DNA of 64,000 bases from Antrihabitans cavernicola (GCF_008297975.1 NZ_VLNY01000001.1:186001-250000), one strand, 5' to 3'. Counted from the stretch's first letter, positions 16,916-25,106 are shown. The notes: generated by a model from the letters alone, not told the origin. Translations and numbers: made by a program.

Positions 16916-17341
16916 ATGGCGGCAAAGATCGAGGGCGGCGCGCCTGCGACGGATCCGGTGACGAGTGCGCGACTGAGCAAGCAACGGCGCAGGGACACCG
17001 CGCCGGAGATGGCGTTGCGCAAGGAACTGCATCGTCGCGGCGCGCGGTTCTTCGTCGACCGCGCGCCAGTCCCCGGGCTGCGCCGTCGGGCCGATCTGGT
17101 GTTTCCGCGTCGTCGAATCGCGGTGTACGTCGACGGTTGTTTTTGGCACAGCTGCCCGGAGCACGCGACCCATCCGAAGAACAATGCGCAGTGGTGGGCG
17201 GACAAGCTCGCAGCCAATGTCGCCCGCGATCGCGATACCGACGATCGCCTGAAATCGGAAGGTTGGCAGGTGATTCGCGTGTGGGAGCACGAGGCTGCCG
17301 GCCACGCGGCGGACACGGTGGAAGCGGCACTGCGCGACTGA
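16916..17341 (+). CDS. vsr: very short patch repair endonuclease
   Basis: Nicks DNA 5' of T in T:G mismatches arising from deamination of methylated cytosine. 141 aa, the family size. Vsr hallmarks: RRRDTAPEMALRKELHRRG at the N-terminus, RADLVFPRRRIAVYVDGCFWHSC (read in two parts; metal-binding Asp and zinc Cys), then CPEHATHP and NAQWWADKLAANVARD. Last gene of the restriction-modification cassette; its presence supports genuine cytosine methylation by the upstream enzyme, since Vsr is carried to counter the mutagenic by-product. Confidence 0.94.
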   Translation: MAAKIEGGAPATDPVTSARLSKQRRRDTAPEMALRKELHRRGARFFVDRAPVPGLRRRADLVFPRRRIAVYVDGCFWHSCPEHATHPKNNAQWWADKLAANVARDRDTDDRLKSEGWQVIRVWEHEAAGHAADTVEAALRD

Positions 17342-17381
17342 CGATTACGCTGGCTGCGGTGACGATGCTGTCGAGGAACGC

Positions 17382-18050
17382 ATGAGCAAGAGTGCGCGCG
17401 CGGTATTGGCAGTGGCGATCGCGGTCGCAGGAATCGCGTACTCGTCGTGGTTGCTGGAGTTCGTGCTACACACCGGCCTCGATCCCACCAATTCGTTCCT
17501 CAGCGAACTCGACGCCGTCGGCCAGCCGTATCGTGAGGTCTTCTCGTACGCGGACACTCTGACCGGCACGTTGGCGGTGCTCGCATCGATCGTCGGAATC
17601 GTTTTCTTACCTCGCCGCCCGCTGATCACGACGGGCTGGATCGCGCTGCTGATTTTCGGCGCGTCCACCATCGCCGACGCACGCCTGCCGATCACCTGCA
17701 TCCCGACGCCGGTGCACCCGTGTGGGGGGACGCCGAGCGGACTGTTTCCGCAACTGCACCACATTCATGCACTGACCAGCACCATCGCTGTGTTCGCGAT
17801 CTTCACAGCGATGATCGCGTTCAGCTGGGCCGCCTACCGTTATCGCGCGTGGCCGGTGTTGCGCGTCGTCGGACTCGCGATGCTGGTCATCTGCGCGGTG
17901 ACCACGGCGTGGATGTTGATCGCCGACAACCTGCCGGGCGATTACGCGCTCGGCGTCGCGCAACGTGTGCAGGTCGGCACGATGTCGTTGTGGATCGTGA
18001 CGCTCGGCATCGCCGTCTGGCGAACGCCGACGTCAGCGCGCCTGCGGTAG
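17382..18050 (+). CDS. DUF998-family integral membrane protein
   Basis: 222 aa with six predicted membrane helices and the DUF998 pattern: first helix, then HTGLDPTNSFLSELDAVGQPYR in the first loop (read in two parts), FRASTIADA-like segment FGASTIADARLP, and HHIHALTSTIAVF before helix four. Two Cys in ITCIPTPVHPCGG lie in the extracytoplasmic loop and may pair. GAGGAA precedes the ATG. Convergent with xthA, overlapping by 18 bases. Function unknown. Confidence 0.78.
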   Translation: MSKSARAVLAVAIAVAGIAYSSWLLEFVLHTGLDPTNSFLSELDAVGQPYREVFSYADTLTGTLAVLASIVGIVFLPRRPLITTGWIALLIFGASTIADARLPITCIPTPVHPCGGTPSGLFPQLHHIHALTSTIAVFAIFTAMIAFSWAAYRYRAWPVLRVVGLAMLVICAVTTAWMLIADNLPGDYALGVAQRVQVGTMSLWIVTLGIAVWRTPTSARLR

Positions 18051-18896
18051 TTTCGCCGCCCCACGCTTGGCTGCGGGAGCCGACGGCGGCGGCACCATCG
18101 GCCCGATGTCACCGTCGGGTGCCTCGTCAAAATCGACCATGACCGGCGCATGATCGCTGGGACCCTTGCCCTTTCGCGCCAATCGGTCGATCCAGGCCGC
18201 CTGCACGCGGTCGGGCAGTCCGCCGCCGGCGAGCACCAGGTCTATGCGCATCCCGAGATTCTTGTGGAACATGCCAGCGCGGTAGTCCCAGTAGCTGAAG
18301 ACCGTGTCGTCGGGCCATCGGTCGCGGACCACGTCGTGCAAGCCGAGTGCCTGGAGATCGGCGAGGGCCTTGCGTTCGGGCGGCGTCACGTGTGTTTGGC
18401 CGACGTAGGCATCGGGATCGAACAGATCGGCGTCGGTGGGTGCGATATTCATGTCACCGCAGACCAGGACGTCCTTCGGCCCGGATTCGACGACGCCGCG
18501 CAGCACCTCGAGCCACTCCAATTTGTAGCGGTAATGGTCGGAATCGGGTTCGCGACCGTTCGGCACGTAAAGCGAGTGGATGCGGACACCGCCGCACGTT
18601 GCGGCCACCGCGCGGGCCTCGGCGTGCGGGAACCCAGGTGCGCCCGGCAGTTCGGCGACGACATCCTCGAGTCCGATTCTGGACAGAATCGCGACGCCGT
18701 TCCACTGCACCTCACCGTTGAGCGCAACCTCGTAGCCGCGGTCCGCGAGTTCGAGACCGAGCAGGTCGGCGAACGCGTCGTCGGACATCTTGGTTTCCTG
18801 CAGGCACACGACGTCAGGTCGTCGCTGGTCGAGCCACGGCAACAGCCGCGGGACTCGTTGCTTCACCGAATTCACGTTCCAGGTAGCTACTCGCAC
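18033..18896 (-). CDS. xth: exodeoxyribonuclease III
   Basis: AP endonuclease/3'-5' exonuclease of base-excision repair, EEP fold. 287 aa. N7 in ATWNVNS, metal Glu34 in CLQETK, LYVPNG, CGDMNIAPTDAD and C-terminal SDHAPVMVDF motifs all present. The start is placed at GTG 18896 (MRVATWNVNS), the family N-terminus; TTG at 18905 would add three residues. No ribosome site precedes either, so a leaderless message is possible. The C-terminal 25 residues beyond SDHAP are Pro/Ala-rich and atypical. Confidence 0.92.
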   Translation of the reverse strand: MRVATWNVNSVKQRVPRLLPWLDQRRPDVVCLQETKMSDDAFADLLGLELADRGYEVALNGEVQWNGVAILSRIGLEDVVAELPGAPGFPHAEARAVAATCGGVRIHSLYVPNGREPDSDHYRYKLEWLEVLRGVVESGPKDVLVCGDMNIAPTDADLFDPDAYVGQTHVTPPERKALADLQALGLHDVVRDRWPDDTVFSYWDYRAGMFHKNLGMRIDLVLAGGGLPDRVQAAWIDRLARKGKGPSDHAPVMVDFDEAPDGDIGPMVPPPSAPAAKRGAAKLPQAR

Positions 18897-18919
18897 ACCG
18901 ATCAACGGTAGTCAGCCGC

Positions 18920-18989
18920 CGCGGTGATCACGAGCAAAGGGTGGCAGATTTCGCGATTTCGTCGACCCGTTGTTCGGTGTGGTGAGGCT
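18920..18989. repeat. left 70-bp direct repeat flanking an orphan gene
   Basis: 70 bp matching 20540-20609 with one mismatch (18961 G versus 20581 A). Copies are offset by 1620 bp and bound a single gene. It contains the palindrome TGATCA and a doubled GATTTCG element, but no obvious integrase site. Confidence 0.92.
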
Positions 18990-19068
18990 TAGCCCGTTCG
19001 AATCGAGACCTCACAAAGCAGAACTTCGGTATTCTCGGTGGCTATGGAATCCACGATGCGCAGAAAGA

Positions 19069-20517
19069 ATGATTCGGCCGTCTGACCCCGCGGATATCGC
19101 GCGGACGGTGACAGAACTTTTCGCTCCGCAACTACTGACACTTCGCGAAGTCATCGACAGTCACGTTCGTACACGCAGCCACTCGAACCTCGACGACATT
19201 CGCTGGCCGCGCAGCACCTTCGAGATCGAGGGTTCGGCAATCACGATTCCTTCGGTCAATGTTGCCGCAAATCACGGCTTTCAAGAGGCCGGCGATGTGG
19301 GCTCCTTCGCGCCAGACGTTCACCCGCTATGTTTCCGAGTGCACGTGCACGGCTACTCGGATGCGTTTGCCGACCTGCGCGCTGCCGGAAGTCAGCGAAT
19401 ACCGTTACCCCGCAATGAGAGCGAAGGATGGGCTCGCGCCGTCCTCGGTAGCGAATGGGCTGACTACGCATACTGCTTAGCTGTTGTCGAAACGAACCCT
19501 CGCTTGAAACACCTACCGAGAAATGACGTCTACGTTGTGTTCGTCGACGCTACTGGGACCCCTGTCCTCGCACCCGACAACACTCGGTGGAATGCACTCA
19601 CATTCGATCGGGTTGAGCCGCACAAACTTGCCCCGGCGCCATCGAACACGTCGTTGATTGCTGAACTCGTTCGATCAGGTCCGTTCGTAGATTCCACCGA
19701 GATACGCGATCCGCGTACAGATCCCGACGGCGGATGGCGGGTCGACGTCGTAGGCGACCCTCGAACCCTACTGAATGACGTGGCCCGTGAAACCTTCGAT
19801 CGCGCGTGCCGTTCACTGCGTATCCGTGGCGCAGTCACGAGCCGATTTCGGCCCGTGCGCATCGAACTGAAGAGCTGTCTGGTTCGGGTGTATTTCGAAT
19901 GGGCCCGCAATCCCAACCTGTTTGCGCTGACGTTTACTTTGCCGACGTCGACCGACGATTTCAGAGGTCCTGCTGTAGACAGCCCGGAAGGATTCGTCTC
20001 GACGCTTCTACTCGACTGGATGGAAGAGTTGGAGACCGGACTTGCAGTGCGTGGCAGGAGAACTCGACTCGACGGCGTCCTCCACATTTCGAGTGAACCC
20101 CCAACTGAGACAACCCGGAGCGCCTACTACGTCAGCAATGTCCCGCTCCACGAAACATCAGGCAGCTGGCTCGAACGGGAAGGCCTCAATACGGACGGCG
20201 CAGTGGCCGCGAAGAACGATGGAACGCTCGCCGGCTGGCTTCAGGCGTACGAGAACAACATTCACGGTCGACCGTACGTTGGGCACGCAGCAGCCTGGTG
20301 GACAACTCCCAGCATTGCCAACTTCGACGTTCTCCAGACTGTCGCGGGCACTCCGGATAGCGTGAGCGGCCAACTGATCCGTCAGATGACGCACACACTC
20401 GCAAATGCTGGCGCACACGAGGTTCACACCAGGTTCACCCATTCTGCGTTCGCCGAACTCGGATACGTGAGCGACGCGAGTTCCGGCCTTTGGCTCGATG
20501 TCACGACAATGCCCTGA
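19069..20517 (+). CDS. orphan protein of unknown family, 482 aa
   Basis: No family recognised. ATG at 19069 (MIRPSDPADIARTV) is used; in-frame codons upstream lie in or beside the repeat. No signal peptide or membrane helix. Features seen: a mixed alpha/beta N-terminal half with DVHPLCFRVHVHGYSDAF (about 98-115), EWADYAYCLAVVETN, and NDVYVVFVDATGTPV; a middle part with FDRACRSLRIRGAVTSRF; a C-terminal third with YYVSNVPLHETSGSWLEREG, GHAAAWWTTPS and GQLIRQMTHTLANAGAHEVHTRFTHSAF. Codon choice is more A/T-rich than the flanks. Sole gene between 70-bp direct repeats, so probably acquired. No nuclease, NTPase or methyltransferase motif was found. Confidence 0.8.
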   Translation: MIRPSDPADIARTVTELFAPQLLTLREVIDSHVRTRSHSNLDDIRWPRSTFEIEGSAITIPSVNVAANHGFQEAGDVGSFAPDVHPLCFRVHVHGYSDAFADLRAAGSQRIPLPRNESEGWARAVLGSEWADYAYCLAVVETNPRLKHLPRNDVYVVFVDATGTPVLAPDNTRWNALTFDRVEPHKLAPAPSNTSLIAELVRSGPFVDSTEIRDPRTDPDGGWRVDVVGDPRTLLNDVARETFDRACRSLRIRGAVTSRFRPVRIELKSCLVRVYFEWARNPNLFALTFTLPTSTDDFRGPAVDSPEGFVSTLLLDWMEELETGLAVRGRRTRLDGVLHISSEPPTETTRSAYYVSNVPLHETSGSWLEREGLNTDGAVAAKNDGTLAGWLQAYENNIHGRPYVGHAAAWWTTPSIANFDVLQTVAGTPDSVSGQLIRQMTHTLANAGAHEVHTRFTHSAFAELGYVSDASSGLWLDVTTMP

Positions 20518-20539
20518 CATCGATGAGCAGCACCGTTGA

Positions 20540-20609
20540 CGCGGTGATCACGAGCAAAGGGTGGCAGATTTCGCGATTTCATCGACCCGTTGTTCGGTGT
20601 GGTGAGGCT
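20540..20609. repeat. right 70-bp direct repeat flanking an orphan gene
   Basis: Second copy, 69 of 70 positions identical to 18920-18989. Its last two bases are the end of the stop codon (TAG on the minus strand, 20608-20610) of the neighbouring gene; the left copy does not preserve a stop there. Confidence 0.92.
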
Positions 20610-21231
20610 AGACGCCACGTACCGCGCCGTCCCATCGCCAGCTTTCACGATGTAGGCGGTCGGCGAGGTCGACGCGCCCTGTCGCCCACAACAGCGACTG
20701 CCACGGATCGTCGCCCACGTCGACATCGGGGAACAAGCGAACCAGCACGGCTGCACAGAGTTCAGGCGACGGCGACCAGACGGTATCGGTGTCCACCGTC
20801 AGGTCGTGCATGTGCACCAACACTTCGACTATGCCCATGGCGGCGAACCCTGTTCGATCCGACGCACCCCATACATGATGTGCGCGAGCGGAATCCGCGG
20901 TCCGATCGACGACGCCTGCCAGCATCGACCCGGTCGACCGCAAGACCTGCATCGCGCCATCGACGCCGGCGTCGTCGGCAATGTGGATCGTCTCGTTGGG
21001 TGCGTCGGCTCGCACACGGCTCAGCAGAAACGGAACGTAGGTCGTGATACCTGGGGCACCAAGTTGCGCCGCGTAGCCGAAGAGGTCGTCGGCCATGTGG
21101 CCCAACAACTCCCACCGCGTCCACTCAAGCGATCCAGCGACTGCAGACCAGTCGAGATCGGCACCGCTCAGCGTGACTATCGCGGATTCGACGACTGCGT
21201 CTATCTCTGCTGCTCCAATCGGTTGCGTCAT
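20608..21231 (-). CDS. DinB/maleylpyruvate-isomerase-like four-helix protein
   Basis: 207 aa resembling the mycothiol-dependent maleylpyruvate isomerase N-terminal/DinB-2 superfamily (TIGR03083-like): an N-terminal helix, WTRWELLGHMADDLFGYA carrying a conserved metal-type His, and a later MGIVEVLVHMHDLTVD motif with two His. Such proteins bind a divalent metal through three His and may use mycothiol. ATG at 21231 overlaps the stop of the upstream WYL regulator (ATGA), so the two are co-translated. Enzymatic role unknown. Confidence 0.7.
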   Translation of the reverse strand: MTQPIGAAEIDAVVESAIVTLSGADLDWSAVAGSLEWTRWELLGHMADDLFGYAAQLGAPGITTYVPFLLSRVRADAPNETIHIADDAGVDGAMQVLRSTGSMLAGVVDRTADSARAHHVWGASDRTGFAAMGIVEVLVHMHDLTVDTDTVWSPSPELCAAVLVRLFPDVDVGDDPWQSLLWATGRVDLADRLHRESWRWDGAVRGV

Positions 21232-22184
21232 GCCTGCCATTGTCGCCCTGCCGCGCCGTAGCGCATCGCAAGGTCTGCGAAAGCTGTTCGCAGTTCGGCA
21301 GGTTCGACGCCGGCGATGTCGGCGTCGAACCTGCCGAATGATGCCGCCAGCGCAGGCCAAGACCACGAACCGACAAGCACGCGGCAGCGATCGGGACCGA
21401 GAGCCTCCACAGTTCCGTCACCGACGAATTGCGTTGCCACGTCGGCGCCGATGTCGAGCACGGCCTGTCCGCGACACGGCCATTCGCTTGTCGATCCGTC
21501 GGTTCCGCGAAAGCGTCCGGCCAGGAACGTCGCGACGTCGCCGCCCGGCAACTCGCGCGGATCGAATCGCGGACCGGTCGGGATCCGCGGGGTGATCCGG
21601 TCGGCCCGGAACACTCGCCAGTCCGCTCGATCGATGTCCCACGAAATCAGGTACCACCGCCCACTCTGCGTGACCAGGTAATGCGGTTGGACTCGACGCG
21701 GTTCGGAAGCGTTGCCGTAATCGAAGCGCAGCTCCTCGTGATTGCGGACGACGGAGCTCAGGGTCGTCAGCACGTCGTGTAGGACCTCGGTGTCGGACCG
21801 ACGAACTGCTGTGAACCGCACTCCATCGATCCGATTGCGCAATCGGGCAGGCATGACCTGCCGAATCGTGTTCAGTGCGCGCGTTGCTCCTTCCTCGATA
21901 CCGGCGCCCGCAGTGACCGCTACCTGCAGCGCAATAGCGAGTGCAACGGCTTGCTCGTCGTCGAACAGCAACGGCGGCATGTCTTTCCCCGCCTCCAGGC
22001 GATAGCCACCGTCCGGGCCCTTGATCGCGGCAATCGGATATCCCAGCTCACGGAGCCGGTCGACATCGCGACGCACCGTGCGGTGGCTGACATCGAGGCG
22101 CTCCGCCAGCAACAGCCCTGGCCAATCTCGTTGCACCTGCAGCAGAGATAACAACGCCAGCAGCCGCGCGGAAGTTTTTTGCAT
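21228..22184 (-). CDS. HTH-WYL domain transcriptional regulator
   Basis: 318 aa. An N-terminal DeoR-type helix-turn-helix (MQKTSARLLALLSLLQ, then LAERLDVSHRTVRRDVDRLRELG) is followed by a linker with GGYRLEAG, a WYL ligand domain around 130-220 (RRVQPHYLVTQSGRWYLISW) and a C-terminal extension. WYL domains sense nucleic-acid fragments or small ligands. The ATG at 22184 puts the HTH at the very N-terminus; no ribosome site. An operator-like palindrome starts one base upstream. Divergent from the VOC gene, which it probably represses, and coupled to the DinB-like gene. Confidence 0.88.
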   Translation of the reverse strand: MQKTSARLLALLSLLQVQRDWPGLLLAERLDVSHRTVRRDVDRLRELGYPIAAIKGPDGGYRLEAGKDMPPLLFDDEQAVALAIALQVAVTAGAGIEEGATRALNTIRQVMPARLRNRIDGVRFTAVRRSDTEVLHDVLTTLSSVVRNHEELRFDYGNASEPRRVQPHYLVTQSGRWYLISWDIDRADWRVFRADRITPRIPTGPRFDPRELPGGDVATFLAGRFRGTDGSTSEWPCRGQAVLDIGADVATQFVGDGTVEALGPDRCRVLVGSWSWPALAASFGRFDADIAGVEPAELRTAFADLAMRYGAAGRQWQA

Positions 22185-22205
22185 ATTTCTGATGCTGCCA
22201 GAAAT
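22185..22205. promoter_or_regulatory. operator-like palindrome between WYL regulator and VOC gene
   Basis: Perfect 7-bp inverted repeat ATTTCTG, a 7-bp spacer, then CAGAAAT, directly upstream of the WYL gene's ATG and 68 bp before the VOC gene. Position and symmetry suggest the binding site of the WYL regulator, controlling itself and the VOC gene. Inference. Confidence 0.6.
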
Positions 22206-22272
22206 AGCGGACACATCCTGTCCTCTTCTGATGCGAAAGTTCTTTCAAGACCCCAACAACCAAGGAGACACC

Positions 22273-22698
22273 ATGAGCATCGCGACCGTCACCCACATCA
22301 ACCTGCGCGGCGAAGCACGAGCGGCGCTGGAGTTCTACCAGTCCGTGTTCGGCGGCAACTTGGTTGCACTCACCTACAGAGACGCGAACGCGGTACAGAA
22401 TCCCGACGAGGCCGACCACATCATGTGGGGCGAGGTGACCTCGCCAGAGGGGTTCCAGATCATGGCGTTCGACGTGCCGTCGTCGAGGGAATGGGACCAG
22501 GGCAAGGAGTCGTACTTCGTCTCCGTTCGCGGCAAGGATGCCGACGAGGTCACGCGCTACTGGGAAGGACTGAGCGCGCAGGCCACGATCAAGCAGCCGC
22601 TCGGGCCTGCGGCGTGGGGCCCGCTCTACGGCATGTTGACCGATCAGTTCGGCGTCACCTGGGTGCTCGATGTGACGGCAGAATACTCACCTGCGTAG
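22273..22698 (+). CDS. VOC-superfamily protein (PhnB-like)
   Basis: 141-aa vicinal-oxygen-chelate fold protein of the PhnB/glyoxalase-like type: opening THINLRGEARAALEFYQSVFGG (in two parts), HIMWGEVTSPEGFQIMAFDV, and closing WGPLYGMLTDQFGVTWVLDV. PhnB-like proteins often lack the full metal site and their role is unknown; no enzymatic activity can be assigned. Strong AAGGAG precedes the ATG. Divergent from the WYL regulator, with their shared operator candidate in between. Confidence 0.88.
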   Translation: MSIATVTHINLRGEARAALEFYQSVFGGNLVALTYRDANAVQNPDEADHIMWGEVTSPEGFQIMAFDVPSSREWDQGKESYFVSVRGKDADEVTRYWEGLSAQATIKQPLGPAAWGPLYGMLTDQFGVTWVLDVTAEYSPA

Positions 22699-22726
22699 CG
22701 GCATTCCGTGCGACATACTCCGAAGC

Positions 22727-23119
22727 ATGAGTGAGCGCATCAACATCTCGTCCGGCGTCGAATACGAGGCCACCGTCGGGTACTCGCGCGCGGTACGAGT
22801 CGGTCAGATCGTCGCGGTCGCAGGTACGACGGCGGTGGAGCCGGACGGGTCGGCGGTCGGTGACGACGACATCGGCGAGCAGACGCGCGAGGTGCTGCGC
22901 CGCATCGCGAACGCATTGGAGCAGGCGGGCGCGACATTGACCGACGTAGTGCGCACCCGCATCTTCGTCACCGACATCAGTCGCAGCGCAGAGGTCGGCG
23001 ACGTGCACGGCCAGGTGTTCGGCGACATCCGGCCTGCGGCGTCGATGGTCGAGGTCTCCGCGCTGATCGCGCCGGCACTGCTGGTCGAAATCGAAGCGGA
23101 CGCAGTGATTTCGGGCTGA
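22727..23119 (+). CDS. RidA/YjgF-family protein
   Basis: 130 aa. RidA-type enamine/imine deaminases remove reactive intermediates made by PLP enzymes. Visible: GYSRAVRVGQIVAVAGTTAV, QTREVLRRIANALEQAGATL, DVVRTRIFVTDI (the Arg that binds the substrate carboxylate) and RPAASMVEVSALIAPALLVEIEA (in two parts). The pattern PAASMVEVSAL without the deaminase NPPARS/E pattern suggests a Rid subfamily rather than canonical RidA. 28 bp after the VOC gene, probably one operon. Confidence 0.87.
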   Translation: MSERINISSGVEYEATVGYSRAVRVGQIVAVAGTTAVEPDGSAVGDDDIGEQTREVLRRIANALEQAGATLTDVVRTRIFVTDISRSAEVGDVHGQVFGDIRPAASMVEVSALIAPALLVEIEADAVISG

Positions 23120-23524
23120 CTACCAGGCCAGCACGCGCACCGGCGTCAAGGCGATCACCGTGCTGTAGTCGGCCGCGAAACCCGGCACCGTGGTTTTCAG
23201 CTCGTCGGTGATCGCAGTTCGATACTTCGCGTCGTAGGCGATAGATACGTCGTGCGGGATCGCGTCGAACACCCACGCGGTGGCATCGACGCTCAACACA
23301 TGACCGCTGTGCGACGTGTCGAGATGGAATGCGACTCGCTGGTTGGCAGCGATGTTCGAGACCTTACCCGCTTTGGGCTGGCTGCGAATCCACACGGTTC
23401 CGTCGATGTAAAGAAACCAGACAGGTGATGCCTGCGGTTGTTCGCCTTTAGTCGTTGTGAGCCAAGCAATCTGGTCGGAATCGAGCTGGTCGTGCAGAAA
23501 ATCGGGAAACGTCGTTGTCGGCAT
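23120..23524 (-). CDS. PPOX-class F420-dependent oxidoreductase
   Basis: 134-aa split-barrel flavin/F420-binding protein. Recognised from DSDQIAWLTTTKGEQPQASPVWFLYIDG (in parts), IRSQPKAGKVSNIAANQRVAFHLD and the C-terminal PVRVLAW, typical of the actinobacterial TIGR03667 type that binds F420 or heme breakdown products. ATG 23524 begins just before the conserved barrel; the longer frame lacks support. Convergent with ridA, ending at its stop codon boundary. Confidence 0.82.
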   Translation of the reverse strand: MPTTTFPDFLHDQLDSDQIAWLTTTKGEQPQASPVWFLYIDGTVWIRSQPKAGKVSNIAANQRVAFHLDTSHSGHVLSVDATAWVFDAIPHDVSIAYDAKYRTAITDELKTTVPGFAADYSTVIALTPVRVLAW

Positions 23525-23591
23525 TTCTCGCACCCCTCGGGACGTGTCAGTAGCTAATTTCCCCAACACCGGCCGTCCGCGAAATGTTCCG

Positions 23592-25046
23592 CTACGCGCT
23601 CGAGGATCGCGCCGTCATTGCCGACGGGACGCCATCATTCACTGCCGCCTTGTCCTGACCCGCCGTCAAGCCGAGTGCAGTCACGGCGGCGGCAAGACCC
23701 ACCGCGGCGATCACCCACCAGGCGAGAACGAAGTGATCGTGCACACCCGCGTAATCGGCTGAGCTGGAAGCAGATCCAAGTATCGCGACCAGCACGCTGA
23801 TGCCGAGAACGGTGCCGATCTGGCGACTCATGTTCACGATCGCACTTCCGGTCGCACCGCGGTCGACAGGGAGCTCGGCGGTCGCGGTCGAGAGGATGGT
23901 GGGCAACGCAAGACCGACACCGACTCCCGCGACCAGCCAACCCGGCAGATATGCGGTCGCGTAGGCAGGCTCCGCCGCAACCGTGGACGCGACCAGCACC
24001 GTCCCGAGCGCCGTGAACACGCACCCGGCAGCGGCTATCAGACCGGCACCCACCTTGGCGGACAACCGTTGCGCCACATAGGAGAAGACCGGAACCAGGG
24101 TGGGACCCGGAGCGATCGCCAGGCCCGCCTTCGATGCCGAGTACCCCCAGACCTCCTGCAGCCACAGAATATTGCAGAGCAGACCCGCTGCGAACGCCGC
24201 GCTGAACAGCAAGCCCGACGCATTGGCCCAGGCGAATGTTCGCACTCGCAGCAGCGCAGGATCGATCAACGGCGAGGCATGTTGTGCGATGTTCAGCCAA
24301 AACCCAGCCAGCGCAACAGCTGCCACGACGAACGACGCGATCACTCCGTCGCTGGACCAGCCCCAATCCGGGCCCTCGACCAGTGCGAGCGCCAAGGCTC
24401 CGATACCGACGGTCAGCACGACAGCGCCCACCAGATCGAGTTCACCGGGCGCTTTGGCGTCGAGCGAGTCGGGCACGAATCGCAGCGCAAGCACGATCAG
24501 CGCGATACCGATGGGGATGTTGATGATGAAGACCCAGCGCCACGACAACTCGACCAGCAGACCACCGACGACGGGGCCGAGCGCAGCAGCCGCCGCGCCG
24601 AGCGCTGCCCAGATCCGCACGGAAGCAGTGCGTTTGGCGGCAGGGACAGCGCTGATCAGCAAACCGAGACTGGTCGGGGTCAATGCCGCTGCGCCCACTG
24701 CCTGCACCAGGCGGAAGCCGACCAGCATCCACAGCCCGGTGCTGGCGGCGGCTCCGATGCTCGCGACTGTGAACAGCACCAGACCGAGCAGAAAGCCACG
24801 CTTGCGTCCCACCCGATCGGCCCAGCGTCCCAGCGGAATCAGCAGTGCGGCGTAGACGATCGCGTAGGCATTGAGGATCCAGCTGAGGTTGCCGATCGAA
24901 TGGCCGGGGAACGCACGCCCGATGTCCTGGAAGGCAACATTGACGACGAAGAGGTCGAGGCTCGCGAGGAAGGGTGCCCCGGCCAGGACGGTGAGCAGCA
25001 TGCCGAGTCGAGGTGATGCGTCGACCCGCTGGCTTGTTGTTTGCAT
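23592..25046 (-). CDS. MFS transporter, DHA2 (14-helix) efflux type
   Basis: 484-aa drug:H+ antiporter of the EmrB/QacA-related DHA2 family. Helix 1 contains SLDLFVVNVAFQDI (motif D1, here with L for the usual I/T), motif A is GRWADRVGRKRGFL in loop 2-3, and motif C is ALGPVVGGLLVELSWRW in helix 5. About fourteen hydrophobic helices. ATG at 25046 chosen because an earlier in-frame TTG lies inside a long hairpin. That hairpin (25056-25095) ends 9 bp upstream and should affect expression. Substrate unknown. Confidence 0.87.
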   Translation of the reverse strand: MQTTSQRVDASPRLGMLLTVLAGAPFLASLDLFVVNVAFQDIGRAFPGHSIGNLSWILNAYAIVYAALLIPLGRWADRVGRKRGFLLGLVLFTVASIGAAASTGLWMLVGFRLVQAVGAAALTPTSLGLLISAVPAAKRTASVRIWAALGAAAAALGPVVGGLLVELSWRWVFIINIPIGIALIVLALRFVPDSLDAKAPGELDLVGAVVLTVGIGALALALVEGPDWGWSSDGVIASFVVAAVALAGFWLNIAQHASPLIDPALLRVRTFAWANASGLLFSAAFAAGLLCNILWLQEVWGYSASKAGLAIAPGPTLVPVFSYVAQRLSAKVGAGLIAAAGCVFTALGTVLVASTVAAEPAYATAYLPGWLVAGVGVGLALPTILSTATAELPVDRGATGSAIVNMSRQIGTVLGISVLVAILGSASSSADYAGVHDHFVLAWWVIAAVGLAAAVTALGLTAGQDKAAVNDGVPSAMTARSSSA

Positions 25047-25055
25047 AGCCAGACG

Positions 25056-25095
25056 GTAGAACGCTGACTTGCTTTTGTGCAAGTCAGCGTTCTAC
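25056..25095. promoter_or_regulatory. 17-bp perfect inverted repeat between two MFS genes
   Basis: GTAGAACGCTGACTTGC (25056-25072), a 6-nt loop, and its exact complement at 25079-25095. It lies 11 bp after the stop of the upstream MFS gene and 9 bp before the ATG of the next one, both on the minus strand. It could be an I-shaped terminator without U tract for the first gene, a repressor operator for the second, or both. Confidence 0.7.
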
Positions 25096-25106
25096 GTCGG
25101 GTCAGA

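Larger units (their letters stand above)
18920..20609. mobile_element. repeat-bounded single-gene insertion
   Basis: A 1.69-kb unit whose ends are 70-bp near-perfect direct repeats and whose only gene is an unrecognised 482-aa protein. No transposase, integrase or terminal inverted repeats are visible. Codon use in the cargo looks less GC-biased than in neighbouring genes. The right copy ends two bases into the stop codon of the neighbouring minus-strand gene, so the target or crossover point lay at that gene's 3' end. Fits integration, or duplication by homologous recombination, of a foreign gene; mechanism unknown. Confidence 0.6.

Noticed and set aside
18970-19068. Extended N-terminus of the orphan gene from a TTG in the left repeat
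   Set aside because: Starts inside the repeat and reads like noncoding sequence; ATG 19069 is the first good start.
25056-25095. Transposon end or insertion-sequence remnant
   Set aside because: A perfect palindrome alone, without transposase or target duplication; better explained as terminator or operator.
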